NCBI RefSeq assembly: GCF_900453205.1
Contig: NZ_UGQU01000001.1
Coordinates: forward strand, 1 to 64,000
Length of the DNA: 64,000 bases
From: Moraxella lacunata
GTDB taxonomy: Bacteria > Pseudomonadota > Gammaproteobacteria > Pseudomonadales > Moraxellaceae
Reading direction: 5' to 3'
Shown piece by piece: positions 55,329 to 63,964 of this stretch. The translations under genes were made by a program, and so were the position numbers. The first letter of the stretch is position 1; every line of letters starts with the position of its first letter. Under the pieces are notes generated by a model. That model was given only the letters and a program-made list of their open reading frames with translations, made no database searches and was not told the origin of the DNA.

Positions 55329-56318
55329 ATGAACGACCAAACCCCGAACACAGCCGACCTTGATACTGACTTTATTAGCGTGGGCTTGACTGCCATTAAC
55401 ACCGAACAAGAAGCATTGGCACTGCTTAAAGATGAGCTTGATGAGCGTTTTGTGCAGGCGTGTCAGGCGATTTTGGCGTGTCGGGGGCGTGTCGTGGTGA
55501 CAGGCATGGGCAAGAGTGGACATATCGGGCGTAAGATAGCGGCGACATTGGCAAGCACGGGCACGCCTGCATTTTTTATGCACCCAGGCGAAGCAGGGCA
55601 TGGCGATTTGGGTATGCTCGTGCAGGGCGATGTACTGATTGCCATTTCTAACTCAGGGCAGTCCGATGAGATTAAAATGCTTATCCCTGTTGTCAAACAG
55701 TTGGGTATTCCCCTGATTAGTATCAGCCGTGACCGTCGTGGGTTTTTACCCAAATCTGCCAATATCGCTTTGACCCTTGGTAATTTTGAAGAAGCCTGTC
55801 CGCTCGGACTGGCACCGACATCAAGCACGACCGCCACACTGGCACTGGGCGATGCGTTGGCGGTGGCACTGTTGCATGCTCGGGGTTTTACCAGTAATGA
55901 TTTTGCCTTGTCGCACCCAGCAGGGGCATTGGGGCGTAAACTGTTGACCCGTGTCAAGGATGTCATGCACACCGAGAACTTGCCCGTGGTACGAGCCGAT
56001 ACCAGTCTTGATAAAGCCTTGCTTGTGATGACAGGGGGGCGACTGGGCTTGGCGGTGGTGGTTGATGAACAGGATGGTGTGGTGGGTATTTTTACCGATG
56101 GCGATTTACGGCGTAAGCTGGCGGATAACGTGTCGCTATCGGCCCCCATGAATACACTTATGACCAAGCACCCTAAGCATACCACGGGCGAGATGCGAGC
56201 GTCTGATGCCCTAACGTTGATGAATGAGCATGCCATTAGTCAGCTGTTGGTACTGGACAACGGTCGGCTTGCAGGCGTGATTAGCATTCATGACTTGCTA
56301 AAAGCAGGCGTAAGCTAA
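55329..56318 (+). CDS. kdsD: Arabinose-5-phosphate isomerase
   Basis: KdsD makes arabinose 5-phosphate for Kdo, the inner-core sugar of LPS. The N-terminal SIS domain shows VVVTGMGKSGHIGRKIAATLASTG, PGEAGHGDLGM and ISNSGQSDEI. Two CBS domains follow from about residue 205 (DVMHTENLPVVRADTSL, MTKHPKHTTGEM). I use ATG 55329; the open frame starting earlier covers the hfq terminator. First gene of a five-gene LPS operon. Confidence 0.95.
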   Translation: MNDQTPNTADLDTDFISVGLTAINTEQEALALLKDELDERFVQACQAILACRGRVVVTGMGKSGHIGRKIAATLASTGTPAFFMHPGEAGHGDLGMLVQGDVLIAISNSGQSDEIKMLIPVVKQLGIPLISISRDRRGFLPKSANIALTLGNFEEACPLGLAPTSSTTATLALGDALAVALLHARGFTSNDFALSHPAGALGRKLLTRVKDVMHTENLPVVRADTSLDKALLVMTGGRLGLAVVVDEQDGVVGIFTDGDLRRKLADNVSLSAPMNTLMTKHPKHTTGEMRASDALTLMNEHAISQLLVLDNGRLAGVISIHDLLKAGVS

Positions 56319-56344
56319 ATTTATAAAACAACAAAAGGAGAAGC

Positions 56345-56866
56345 ATGAGCGACTTAACCAAACGATTGCAAGCGGTCAAACTTTTTGCCATGGACGTGGA
56401 TGGGGTTTTGTCAGATGGGCAAATCATCTATGATGCCAATGGGATAGAGACCAAAGCCTTTTATGTCCAAGATGGTGTGGGATTAAAGGCATTAAAAGAG
56501 CAGGGCATTATCCTTGCCATCATCACAGGTAGAAACTCGCCCATGGTGGCACGTCGCGCTGATGAGCTGGGCATTGACCATGTGGTGCAGGGGCGAGATG
56601 ACAAATTTACCGCTTTATCTGCCCTTGCCGATGAGCTTGGACTCTCTGTGAGCGAATGCATGTACATGGGTGATGATTTGCCTGACCTAAAAGCCGTGCG
56701 TGAATCAGGCGTGGGCGTGTCTGTGCCAAATGGCTGTGCCGAAACACAAGCGGTGGCGGACATCGTAACTACCAAATCAGGCGGTCATGGTGCGGTGCGT
56801 GAAGTGTGCGAGCAGTTGTTAAAGGCAAAAGGGGCTTATGATGCCTTTATCGCCCAATACATCTAA
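56345..56866 (+). CDS. kdsC: KDO-8-phosphate phosphatase
   Basis: KdsC removes phosphate from Kdo-8-P. It is a small HAD enzyme: FAMDVDGVLSDGQI (nucleophile and acid Asp), ITGRNSP, and YMGDDLPDLKAV. The 173 residues match. AAAAGGAG precedes the ATG. It lies 26 bases after kdsD. Confidence 0.95.
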   Translation: MSDLTKRLQAVKLFAMDVDGVLSDGQIIYDANGIETKAFYVQDGVGLKALKEQGIILAIITGRNSPMVARRADELGIDHVVQGRDDKFTALSALADELGLSVSECMYMGDDLPDLKAVRESGVGVSVPNGCAETQAVADIVTTKSGGHGAVREVCEQLLKAKGAYDAFIAQYI

Positions 56867-56913
56867 GCGTCTAAGTTGGCAATAATCAAGCTGAAAAATA
56901 GAGATAATCACTC

Positions 56914-57489
56914 ATGAATCTAAAAATTCTCAGCGTGCTTGGTGTGATGGCACTCATGGTCGGGGCATGGTTTTTTTACAAAGAAGACGTCAAAATCGAA
57001 CCTGCCGTGCCGTCTGCCCCTGCCGTCTCTTATGAAGTGACCGAGATTAAGGCGGTGCAGACCAGTCCTGAGACGGGCGAGATTGAATACACGCTAACGG
57101 CGGACAGTTTGGCAAAAAACAGTGCAGGCGTGGATGGGATGAAAAATGCCAAAATGGACTGGACACCACCAAATAGCGAAACTTATCATTTAGAAGCCAG
57201 TCTTGCCAGTTTGGAGCAGACCACGGGCGATTTGTTATTAAAAGAAGGCTTTGTGTTGGTGAGACAAGGCGATGACACTAAGCCTGACATGACCATCAAA
57301 GGCAATCTACTAACAGGCAATACCAAACAGCGTCAAGTGGCAAGCAGTAAACCCATCAGCGTCACCCAAGGGGCGGACAGCTTTATGGCACAGGGTTTTA
57401 CAGGGAATTTGCAGACAGGCGAGTATGAATTTTATCGCATTCAAATGGAATTTGCCCCACCCAAGCGTGAAGACAAGCCCTTATTTTAA
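56914..57489 (+). CDS. lptC: LPS transport protein LptC
   Basis: LptC is the bitopic inner-membrane protein that passes LPS from LptB2FG to LptA. One N-terminal helix (about residues 4-22) is followed by a beta-jellyroll with YTLTADSLAKN and SSKPISVTQGADSFMAQGFTGNLQTGEYEF. The 191 residues match. It is 47 bases after kdsC and 21 before lptA. Confidence 0.92.
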   Translation: MNLKILSVLGVMALMVGAWFFYKEDVKIEPAVPSAPAVSYEVTEIKAVQTSPETGEIEYTLTADSLAKNSAGVDGMKNAKMDWTPPNSETYHLEASLASLEQTTGDLLLKEGFVLVRQGDDTKPDMTIKGNLLTGNTKQRQVASSKPISVTQGADSFMAQGFTGNLQTGEYEFYRIQMEFAPPKREDKPLF

Positions 57490-57510
57490 TTCATCTATCA
57501 TGGATATCTT

Positions 57511-58041
57511 ATGAGAACATCACACTTAATATCAGCCCAATTCCTACTTTTTGTGGCAGGGATGGGTATGGCGTTATCCGCCCATGCTCTGCCATCGGAT
57601 GCCAGTCAGCCTATTCGTCTGCTTGCTGACAAAGCGACATACAGCGAGAGTACAGGCGTAACCAGTTATTCGGGCAATGTCATCATCGAGCAAGGCACGC
57701 TCAAAATCACCGCCGATAACATCACGCTAAACCTAGACGACAAACGCAGTATCAAAACTGCCCTAGCAACAGGTCGCCCTGCAACCATGCAACAAGTCGT
57801 CACCCAAGAAAAGGGTCTTGCTAAGGGGCAGGCAAATAAGATTGATTACAACGCCGTGACAGGTATCATCACGCTCACAGGTAATGCCAAGCTGACCCAA
57901 GCAGGGGCAAGCTTTTCGGGCAATACCATTCGTTATAGCCTAAAACTGGGCGATGTGGAAGCCAATGCTGGCGGTGGTCGCCGTGTGGAGTTGGTGTTCC
58001 CGCCAAACGAGTCTAACAGCCAAATAGGTGTTCGCCCATGA
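57511..58041 (+). CDS. lptA: LPS periplasmic bridge protein LptA
   Basis: LptA forms the periplasmic bridge for LPS. A signal peptide (about residues 1-26, ending SAHA) precedes the OstA-type jellyroll: [26 protein letters not shown] and GKAN-like repeats such as [23 protein letters not shown]. The 176 residues match. Its stop overlaps lptB ATG by four bases. Confidence 0.93.
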   Translation: MRTSHLISAQFLLFVAGMGMALSAHALPSDASQPIRLLADKATYSESTGVTSYSGNVIIEQGTLKITADNITLNLDDKRSIKTALATGRPATMQQVVTQEKGLAKGQANKIDYNAVTGIITLTGNAKLTQAGASFSGNTIRYSLKLGDVEANAGGGRRVELVFPPNESNSQIGVRP

Positions 58042-58763
58042 CCACGCTTTCCATGCACCATTTGGGTAAACGCTACGGACAGCGTTGGGTGGTCAAAGAC
58101 GTCTCTTTTGAGATAGACGAAGGGCAAGTGGTGGGTATCTTGGGGCCTAATGGGGCAGGCAAGACCACAAGTTTTTATATGGTTATCGGGCTTGTGCCGA
58201 TGGATAAAGGGCAAGTCATGTTGGGCAATACTGATTTGTCCAAAAAAGCCATGCATGAGCGTGCCAAGGCAGGCATTGGCTATCTACCCCAAGAAGCATC
58301 TATTTTTCGTAAGCTGACCATTGAGCAGAACATTTTAGCGATATTGCAGACCCGTCAGGATTTGGATAAACCTGCCCAACTTGCCGAGCTTGAAAAGCTC
58401 ATTGGTGAGTTCCACTTAGAACACGTACGGCATTCGCTGGGCATGAGTGTGTCAGGGGGCGAACGTCGTCGCTGTGAGATAGCCCGAGCGTTGGCAAGCA
58501 ACCCTAAGTTTATCTTGTTAGATGAGCCATTTGCAGGGGTTGACCCCATTTCGGTGGGTGACATCAAGGAGGTCATCACCGCCCTAAAACAGCGGGGCAT
58601 TGGCGTACTGATTACTGACCATAATGTGCGTGAGACCTTATCCATCTGCGAGAAGGCTTATATCGCCTCCGAAGGCAACATCATCGCCCAAGGCTCACCC
58701 AGTGATATTTTACAAAATGAGTTGGTACAACGGGTGTATTTGGGCAAGGATTTTGTGGTGTAG
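58038..58763 (+). CDS. lptB: LPS export ABC transporter ATPase LptB
   Basis: LptB powers LPS extraction as part of LptB2FG. Walker [13 protein letters not shown]-loop [11 protein letters not shown], signature SVSGGERRR, Walker [13 protein letters not shown] and H-loop LITDHNVRE are all present. The 241 residues match. lptFG are elsewhere. A short palindrome, GTAGGCTGAGCATGCCTAC, overlaps its stop. Confidence 0.96.
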   Translation: MTTLSMHHLGKRYGQRWVVKDVSFEIDEGQVVGILGPNGAGKTTSFYMVIGLVPMDKGQVMLGNTDLSKKAMHERAKAGIGYLPQEASIFRKLTIEQNILAILQTRQDLDKPAQLAELEKLIGEFHLEHVRHSLGMSVSGGERRRCEIARALASNPKFILLDEPFAGVDPISVGDIKEVITALKQRGIGVLITDHNVRETLSICEKAYIASEGNIIAQGSPSDILQNELVQRVYLGKDFVV

Positions 58764-58821
58764 GCTGAGCATGCCTACCATTAAATCTCTTTTCAAACTA
58801 AGTATAAATCCTTGTGAATAC

Positions 58822-59088
58822 TAGGGCGTGCCTAACATTGAGAACATTCTTATAAAATAAGATGAAAACTTGAAAATTTCAATCAATTTTTGCATAAAAA
58901 AATGGCTATCCGACCACTTAATCGTGTAAATTTTCAAGATTTTACCTTAATTTCTTCAAATTAAGTGGTCGGATTGTTTTTCTGTGTCAAAAACTTGTCT
59001 GATAAAAGACTCACAGCCTGCGATTTCTCTTAAAAAACGGGCGATTTTTCGTGATTTTCATTGCAAATACCAAAGGCACGCCCGCCCG
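58822..59088. repeat. 206-bp family repeat, copy C with nested insert
   Basis: The left end TAGGGCGTGCCTAAC and interior TTTTTGCATAAAAAAATGGCT match copies B, D and E. Between them and the CTTAAAAAACGGGCGATTT block lies an extra palindrome (58910-58972). The right end reads GGCACGCCCGCCCGAG, a damaged form of the family end. About 267 bp. Confidence 0.65.
58910..58972. repeat. 63-bp palindrome nested in copy C
   Basis: CCGACCACTTAAT and ATTAAGTGGTCGG are perfect 13-base inverted repeats around a 37-base AT-rich centre. The other copies of the host repeat lack it, so it inserted later. Confidence 0.7.
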
Positions 59089-59173
59089 AGGGTTGAAGTT
59101 TTTTAAAAACCCACAAAAAATCTGGGTTTGGAAAGCATTCTATTGATGGTGTTTTATAAAAGAATACACGCAC

Positions 59174-60481
59174 CTAACCCACCCACGCAAATTTAATGAT
59201 AAATAACAGGGCGACCACCGCAACAGGGGCGTTGATTTCTTTGTAGCGACCAGTGGCAATCTTCATCACGCAGTAGCTGATAAAGCCAAAAGCAATGCCT
59301 TCGGTGATGGAGTAGGTAAACGGCATCATGGCAGTGGTAATAAAGGCAGGCGTGGCTTCGGTCAAATCGTCCCATTCTACCTTGATGAGACTACTCGCCA
59401 TCAAAATCCCCACAAACACGAGCGAACCTGCCGTGGCATAAGTAGGCACGATACTGGCAAGTGGCGAGAAGAAAATGGTGAGTAAAAACAGCATGCCCAC
59501 GACCACCGCTGTTAGCCCCGTGCGACCGCCGACCGACACGCCCGAACCACTTTCGATGTAGGTGCTGATGGCGGATGTTCCCATGAATGACCCCGCCATG
59601 GCACTGGTGCTATCCACGAGCAGGGCTTGTTTCATTTTGGGGAATTTACCGTCTTTGTCGGCAAAACCTGCTTTATCCGCCACCGCAATGAGCGTGCCTG
59701 ATGAATCAAACAAGTTCACGAGCATAAATGAGAAAATAATCCCAAATAATGCCACATCCAATGCCCCCATGATGTCCACCTGTCCGACCACGGGCGTGAG
59801 AGCAGGGGGTAGTGAGAGAATTTCTCCTGAGAATGCAACGTTGTCATCAAACATCAGAGCAAGGGCGGTAACCACCACGATAGAGACCAATACCCCAGAG
59901 TGACGACCTTTGGCTGCCATCACAACGATGATAAAAAAGCCAAGCACGCCCATCAGTAGCGTGGGCGAATGTAGGTTGCCCACCGTCACAAGCGTGGCTT
60001 CGTTAGGCACGACCAGTCCCATGTTCTTAAAACCAATCAAGGCGATAAATAGCCCAATGCCTGCACTGATACCCACACGCAGTCCCAAAGGAATGCTTGC
60101 CATGAGCCAATAACGAATCTGAAAAATCGTCATCAAAAACAGCCCCACCGACCCCCAAAAAATCGCCCCCATGCCCGTCTGCCACGAATAGCCCATCTTA
60201 GAGACGACCACAAATGCAAAAAAGGCATTAAGCCCCATGGCAGGAGCAAGGGCGATGGGTAAGTTGCTAAACAGTCCCATCGCTATCGTGCCGAAGGCGG
60301 CGATAAGGCAAGTGGTAACAAAGACGACCTGTGTGTCCATGCCTGTCACGCCCAAAATGGACGGATTGACAAAGACGATATAGACCATGGTAAAAAATGT
60401 GGTAATGCCAGCGATGAGTTCGGTTTTGGCGGTGGTATGGTGTGCGGATAATTTAAAGAGGTTGTCTAGGAGAGTTTTCAT
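59174..60481 (-). CDS. NCS2 family purine permease
   Basis: The 435-residue product has 12 or more hydrophobic segments. It carries the AzgA-like motifs ELIAGITTFFTMVYIVFVNP, APAMGLNAFFAF, LGLRVGISAGIGLFIALIGFKNMGLV, ESGSGVSVGGRTGLTAV and FTYSITEGIAFGFISY. The family moves adenine, guanine or hypoxanthine with protons; the exact base is not readable here. I chose ATG 60481 (MKTLLDNLF). It stands alone between a mobile repeat and queC. Confidence 0.9.
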   Translation of the reverse strand: MKTLLDNLFKLSAHHTTAKTELIAGITTFFTMVYIVFVNPSILGVTGMDTQVVFVTTCLIAAFGTIAMGLFSNLPIALAPAMGLNAFFAFVVVSKMGYSWQTGMGAIFWGSVGLFLMTIFQIRYWLMASIPLGLRVGISAGIGLFIALIGFKNMGLVVPNEATLVTVGNLHSPTLLMGVLGFFIIVVMAAKGRHSGVLVSIVVVTALALMFDDNVAFSGEILSLPPALTPVVGQVDIMGALDVALFGIIFSFMLVNLFDSSGTLIAVADKAGFADKDGKFPKMKQALLVDSTSAMAGSFMGTSAISTYIESGSGVSVGGRTGLTAVVVGMLFLLTIFFSPLASIVPTYATAGSLVFVGILMASSLIKVEWDDLTEATPAFITTAMMPFTYSITEGIAFGFISYCVMKIATGRYKEINAPVAVVALLFIIKFAWVG

Positions 60482-60709
60482 TGGTGAGCCAAAAGATAAG
60501 CGAGATGTAAAAAGACCAATGAAAAACAAAAGGCTTGTTTTTCTGGCAAATTGTAGCAAATTGTTTGGGTAAATACAATCATTTTATTTCTTAAACTTTC
60601 TAAAATGTAAATGGGTTTGTAAAGGCTTAATACACCCTATTAAAATTGAACGATTTTTTGAATTTTATGCTAAAATTGACTGCTTGATTCTTTACATGGT
60701 TTATAGTTC

Positions 60710-61459
60710 ATGACGACATTTTGCCCCGATAGCAATAACCTTAACATTCCCCATTCTGATGATTTTGCCCACCAAAAGGCGGTCGTTTTGCTCTCAGGGG
60801 GGCTTGACTCCACCACTTGTTTGTATTGGGCGAAAGCGGTTTTTAAAGAGATTACCGCCATCAGTTTTCGCTACGGGCAACGGCATTCAAGCGAACTTGC
60901 GTTTTCATCCGCCATCGCCCAGACACTTGGCGTGTCGCACCGTATCATTGACATTGACATCGCTCAGCTTGGCGGTTCGGCATTGACCGACACCAGCATT
61001 GATGTGCCTGATTATCAAGCGGACAGTGATGCCGTGCCTGTCACCTACGTCCCTGCTCGTAACACCATTTTTCTATCCTATGCCCTAGCCGTGGCAGAAG
61101 TGACCGAAGCCTGTGCCATCATCATCGGGGTAAGTTCGGTTGATTTCTCGGGCTATCCTGACTGCCGAGACGACTACATTCGTGCCTTTGAGACCATGGC
61201 AAATCTTGCTACCGTGGCAGGGCGAGCAGGCAGACGCCTATCCATCATCGCTCCCTTGCAGTACTTATCCAAGGCCGAGACCCTAACGCTTGGGCTATCA
61301 CTGGGTGTGGATTATGCCCAAACCGTGTCATGCTACCGTGCCGATAGTGACGGGCGGGCCTGTGGCGAGTGCGACAGCTGTGTGCTACGTCATCAAGGCT
61401 TTGTGCAGGCAGGTGTTCCTGACCCCACCCGTTATCAAAATAAACCAACGCAAGGATAA
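60710..61459 (+). CDS. queC: 7-cyano-7-deazaguanine synthase
   Basis: QueC converts 7-carboxy-7-deazaguanine to preQ0 with ATP and ammonia. The PP-loop [17 protein letters not shown] is at about residues 25-41, and zinc Cys are in [21 protein letters not shown]. The 249 residues are slightly over the E. coli length because of an N-terminal extension ([17 protein letters not shown]). Works in the same pathway as queD at 50770. Confidence 0.95.
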   Translation: MTTFCPDSNNLNIPHSDDFAHQKAVVLLSGGLDSTTCLYWAKAVFKEITAISFRYGQRHSSELAFSSAIAQTLGVSHRIIDIDIAQLGGSALTDTSIDVPDYQADSDAVPVTYVPARNTIFLSYALAVAEVTEACAIIIGVSSVDFSGYPDCRDDYIRAFETMANLATVAGRAGRRLSIIAPLQYLSKAETLTLGLSLGVDYAQTVSCYRADSDGRACGECDSCVLRHQGFVQAGVPDPTRYQNKPTQG

Positions 61460-61497
61460 ACCCCATTCTCAATTTTTTTATAAGTGCTTGATTTATC

Positions 61498-61523
61498 AAG
61501 GGGCAAATTGAAATTCGCCCCTT
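61498..61523. repeat. GGGGCAAATT palindrome
   Basis: AAGGGGCAAATT-G-AAATTCGCCCCTT is an imperfect palindrome related to those at 22358 and 44991, 38 bases after queC. It could also help terminate queC. Confidence 0.5.
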
Positions 61524-61558
61524 GTATATCCAGACTAATCATAGACAATCGATAAGTT

Positions 61559-61660
61559 ATAGTCTGCAACTTTGAAATAATACTGTGTCAAACTCGCTCG
61601 TAGTGCTACTTGTACAACTTCGCTCGTTTTCCTTGTCTTATTTCAAATTTGTTTGACTAT
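61559..61660. repeat. 102-bp inverted-repeat element
   Basis: Ends ATAGTCTGCAAC-TTTGAAATAA and TTATTTCAAA-TTTGTTTGACTAT are near-complementary and flanked by T/A. Two copies of CGCTCG lie inside in direct orientation. A third class of short inverted-repeat element in this window, with no coding capacity. Confidence 0.6.
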
Positions 61661-61693
61661 ACCATTTTAAGTTGAGAATGAAGCAAGGATAAA

Positions 61694-61899
61694 TAGGGCG
61701 TGCCTGCCCTTTATAACACTATTTACAATATAGAAATATTTTAGAAAAAACTAATCGTTTTTGCATGAAAAATGGCTAAATCTTGTTTTCATCGTCAAAA
61801 ACTTGCCTGATAGAATGATTATCAGCCTACGTTTTTTCCTTGAAAAACGGGCGATTTTTCTCATTTTTCGCTGCAAATACAAAAGGCAGGCACGCCCTA
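61694..61899. repeat. 206-bp family repeat, copy D
   Basis: Ends TAGGGCGTGCCTGCC and GGCAGGCACGCCCTA, with GTTTTTGCATGAAAAATGGC and CTTGAAAAACGGGCGATTTT inside. 206 bp. It ends six bases before the -35 of the SMR promoter. Confidence 0.8.
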
Positions 61900-61904
61900 A
61901 AAAC

Positions 61905-61954
61905 TTGCATTTGGTCATGGCTTCTTGTAAAATATAAAAGACCGACCAGTCGGT
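61905..61954 (+). promoter_or_regulatory. SMR promoter with TetR-type operator
   Basis: TTGCAT (61905-61910), a 17-base spacer and TAAAAT (61928-61933) make a sigma-70 promoter. ACCGAC-CA-GTCGGT (61941-61954) lies over the expected transcription start, ideal for a repressor, and is identical to the palindrome before gloB. Confidence 0.65.
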
Positions 61955-61986
61955 TTTATCAGTCATAGTTATCATTGAAAATCATC

Positions 61987-62328
61987 ATGCAACTCTCTAC
62001 TGCTTATGCCCTGCTCGCCCTTGCCATCATCAGCGAAGTGACAGGCTCGACTTTTTTGGCAAAATCAGACGGATTTAGCAAACTCATCCCCACTTGTATC
62101 ACGCTGACCTGTTTTGCCATCGCTTTTTATTTGCTGTCTCATGTCGTCAGGGTCATTCCCCTTGGCATGACCTATGCCATTTGGTCGGGCGTGGGCATTG
62201 TCTTGACCGCCTTGATTGGCATATTTATCCTAAAACAGCCCTTAGATACGCCTGCCATCATCGGCATGGCTTTTATTGTGGCAGGTGTGGTGATTACGAA
62301 TGTCTTTTCATCCGCCACCGCTCATTAG
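61987..62328 (+). CDS. SMR multidrug efflux protein
   Basis: Small multidrug resistance proteins are four-helix dimers exchanging protons for cationic drugs. The 113-residue product keeps the essential Glu in ALAIISEVTGSTFLAKSDGF. It also has the family stretch PLGMTYAIWSGVGIVLTALIGI, and ends PAIIGMAFIVAGVVITN. It resembles EmrE throughout. ATG 61987 is used. The stop TAG is the first codon of mobile repeat copy E, so the last residues (SSATAH) may not be original. Confidence 0.92.
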   Translation: MQLSTAYALLALAIISEVTGSTFLAKSDGFSKLIPTCITLTCFAIAFYLLSHVVRVIPLGMTYAIWSGVGIVLTALIGIFILKQPLDTPAIIGMAFIVAGVVITNVFSSATAH

Positions 62329-62531
62329 GGTGTACCCACCATTGATAACATCTTATAAAACAAGGTAAAAACTTAACGCTTTAAATCAATTTTTGCATGA
62401 AAAATGGCTAAATCTTGTGGCTCGAAGTCAAAATCCTTGTTGATATTTCAATATCAACTGCGGACTTTTCCTTGAAAAACGTACGATTTCCCCTATTTTT
62501 CATTGCAAATACCAATGGTAGGCACGCCCTA
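62326..62531. repeat. 206-bp family repeat, copy E
   Basis: Ends TAGGGTGTACCCACC and GGTAGGCACGCCCTA with the family interior TTTTTGCATGAAAAATGGCT. 206 bp. The first TAG ends the SMR gene, and the element separates it from the TetR gene. Confidence 0.8.
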
Positions 62532-62572
62532 ACTTTCAAAATTATTTTTTATTTTAACCCCAAGAGATTCTC

Positions 62573-63172
62573 ATGAACGACTTATTTAACGCCAACACCC
62601 CCACGCCCGCACCTGATGACAAAACCAACAAACGCAAAAACAACCCCGAGCTGTTACGCCACACCATCCTAGTCTGCGCCAAAAATCTCATGCTAGATGT
62701 CGGCATTGGCAATCTGTCCATGCAAAAAGTGGCGGACATGGCAGGCACGAGCAAAGGCGGACTATTTCATCATTTCAAATCCAAAGACGAACTCATCACC
62801 AGCGTGGTAGAGCTGTTCATCGCCCAAATCAACACCGCCATATTAGCCGACATGGACGCACACCCCACCGAGATGGGAGCGTTTACCAAAGCCTATGCAC
62901 GGGTAATGTTTGACAACCAAGAGATTGGACTACAAAGCGACTGGGCGGGACTTATCCGAGCGATGACCGCTGACAGCCAGATGAATGAGTTGTGGATAAG
63001 TTGGCTCGCCCAAAAAATCAAAACCCACGCAAGCACCGACAGCGACCCACGTCTGTCTGTCATACGCTGTGCTGTGGACGGGGCGTGGCTCAATAACATC
63101 CCCCATGATGAACTGCCTGCCATGCGAACGTATCTGCTGGCATTGGCAGATGATGTTTCGCCAAATCTTTAA
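62573..63172 (+). CDS. TetR family transcriptional regulator
   Basis: The N-terminal helix-turn-helix is clear: LSMQKVADMAGTSKGGLFHHFKSKDELI (about residues 43-70). It follows a polar Asn/Pro/Lys-rich extension of about 25 residues. The C-terminal ligand domain is all-helical. The 199 residues match the family. No operator-like palindrome is seen in its own upstream 40 bases. By position and by the TetR-type site before the neighbouring SMR gene it is the likely repressor of that gene and perhaps of gloB. Confidence 0.88.
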   Translation: MNDLFNANTPTPAPDDKTNKRKNNPELLRHTILVCAKNLMLDVGIGNLSMQKVADMAGTSKGGLFHHFKSKDELITSVVELFIAQINTAILADMDAHPTEMGAFTKAYARVMFDNQEIGLQSDWAGLIRAMTADSQMNELWISWLAQKIKTHASTDSDPRLSVIRCAVDGAWLNNIPHDELPAMRTYLLALADDVSPNL

Positions 63173-63225
63173 AATCATGACAAGCTCAATGATATGCGAA
63201 CGCTAAGGATAACACCATTAAAAAA

Positions 63226-63244
63226 GGGCGTGATGAGCACGCCC
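63226..63244. repeat. GGGCGTG palindrome
   Basis: GGGCGTG-ATGAG-CACGCCC with perfect 7-base arms, followed by a GGCAAATATCA block shared with 37659-37714. It could serve as a terminator for the TetR gene. Confidence 0.5.
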
Positions 63245-63304
63245 TCACAAGCCTGTGGCAAATATCAAATTCGTTAGCCATAAAGCCAAAATCAGACAGA
63301 CCTA

Positions 63305-63865
63305 TCAACCTGCCGATACCGCCACATCATAATTGGCAAAGACTTCGGTGAGCTTTTTTATGTCGTCATCATTGTTATGAACCAGTAGAAAAAAGGCATT
63401 TTCATGTGAGCCAAGCTCCACCAATTTTAGCCCATGTCCTGCTAATTGTTCATTAAAATAGTTAAAAAACAGCTCACGCATGGCCTCAAATCGTGCCATC
63501 TCTTTTTGTATCATGGCATCAAACATCATGTTAATGTCAGTACCATCAAAATCATCGTCCTCATCATCGTCATCGCCACATATTTGGGCATAATGCTCCA
63601 AAAACTCATCTTCAATGGCAATGCCACGCTGTTTTATCAAAGCGAATTTATCAAAATCCAAATAAGGCTCTTTCCACTCCATGTATTCCATAAATTGCCC
63701 ATCGGCAGGGGTTTGATAGTTATTATCGCTGTCCCAACCCAGCACAGGAAACAGCACATCCGCCACCAAATCACATTTGCCATCATAACCAATGCCATCT
63801 AGTAACGATATCGGCACACTTGCACACTGCTGTAATACTTCTTTGATGTTGGTCAAATCAGACAT
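63305..63865 (-). CDS. Acidic unknown protein
   Basis: The 186-residue product is soluble-looking and acidic, with a GDDDDEDDDFDG run near residue 96 and a C-terminal alpha/beta-like part (LVELGSHENAFFLLVHNNDDDIKKL). No signal peptide or membrane segment. It resembles small DUF-type or immunity-like proteins in composition, but I recognise no family. It converges with the TetR gene. Confidence 0.5.
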   Translation of the reverse strand: MSDLTNIKEVLQQCASVPISLLDGIGYDGKCDLVADVLFPVLGWDSDNNYQTPADGQFMEYMEWKEPYLDFDKFALIKQRGIAIEDEFLEHYAQICGDDDDEDDDFDGTDINMMFDAMIQKEMARFEAMRELFFNYFNEQLAGHGLKLVELGSHENAFFLLVHNNDDDIKKLTEVFANYDVAVSAG

Positions 63866-63964
63866 AAATTTACTCCCAGTTAATATTTAAAAACGATTCT
63901 CATTGTAGCATGGTAACTACTGCTTGTAAACCCATCAAGCCATCAATGCCATTAATAACACCAA

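Noticed and set aside
55463-56236. A 257-codon open frame on the minus strand opposite kdsD
   Set aside because: It is antisense to a clear enzyme, Ser/Pro/Ala-rich with no family motif, and explained by the codon bias of kdsD.
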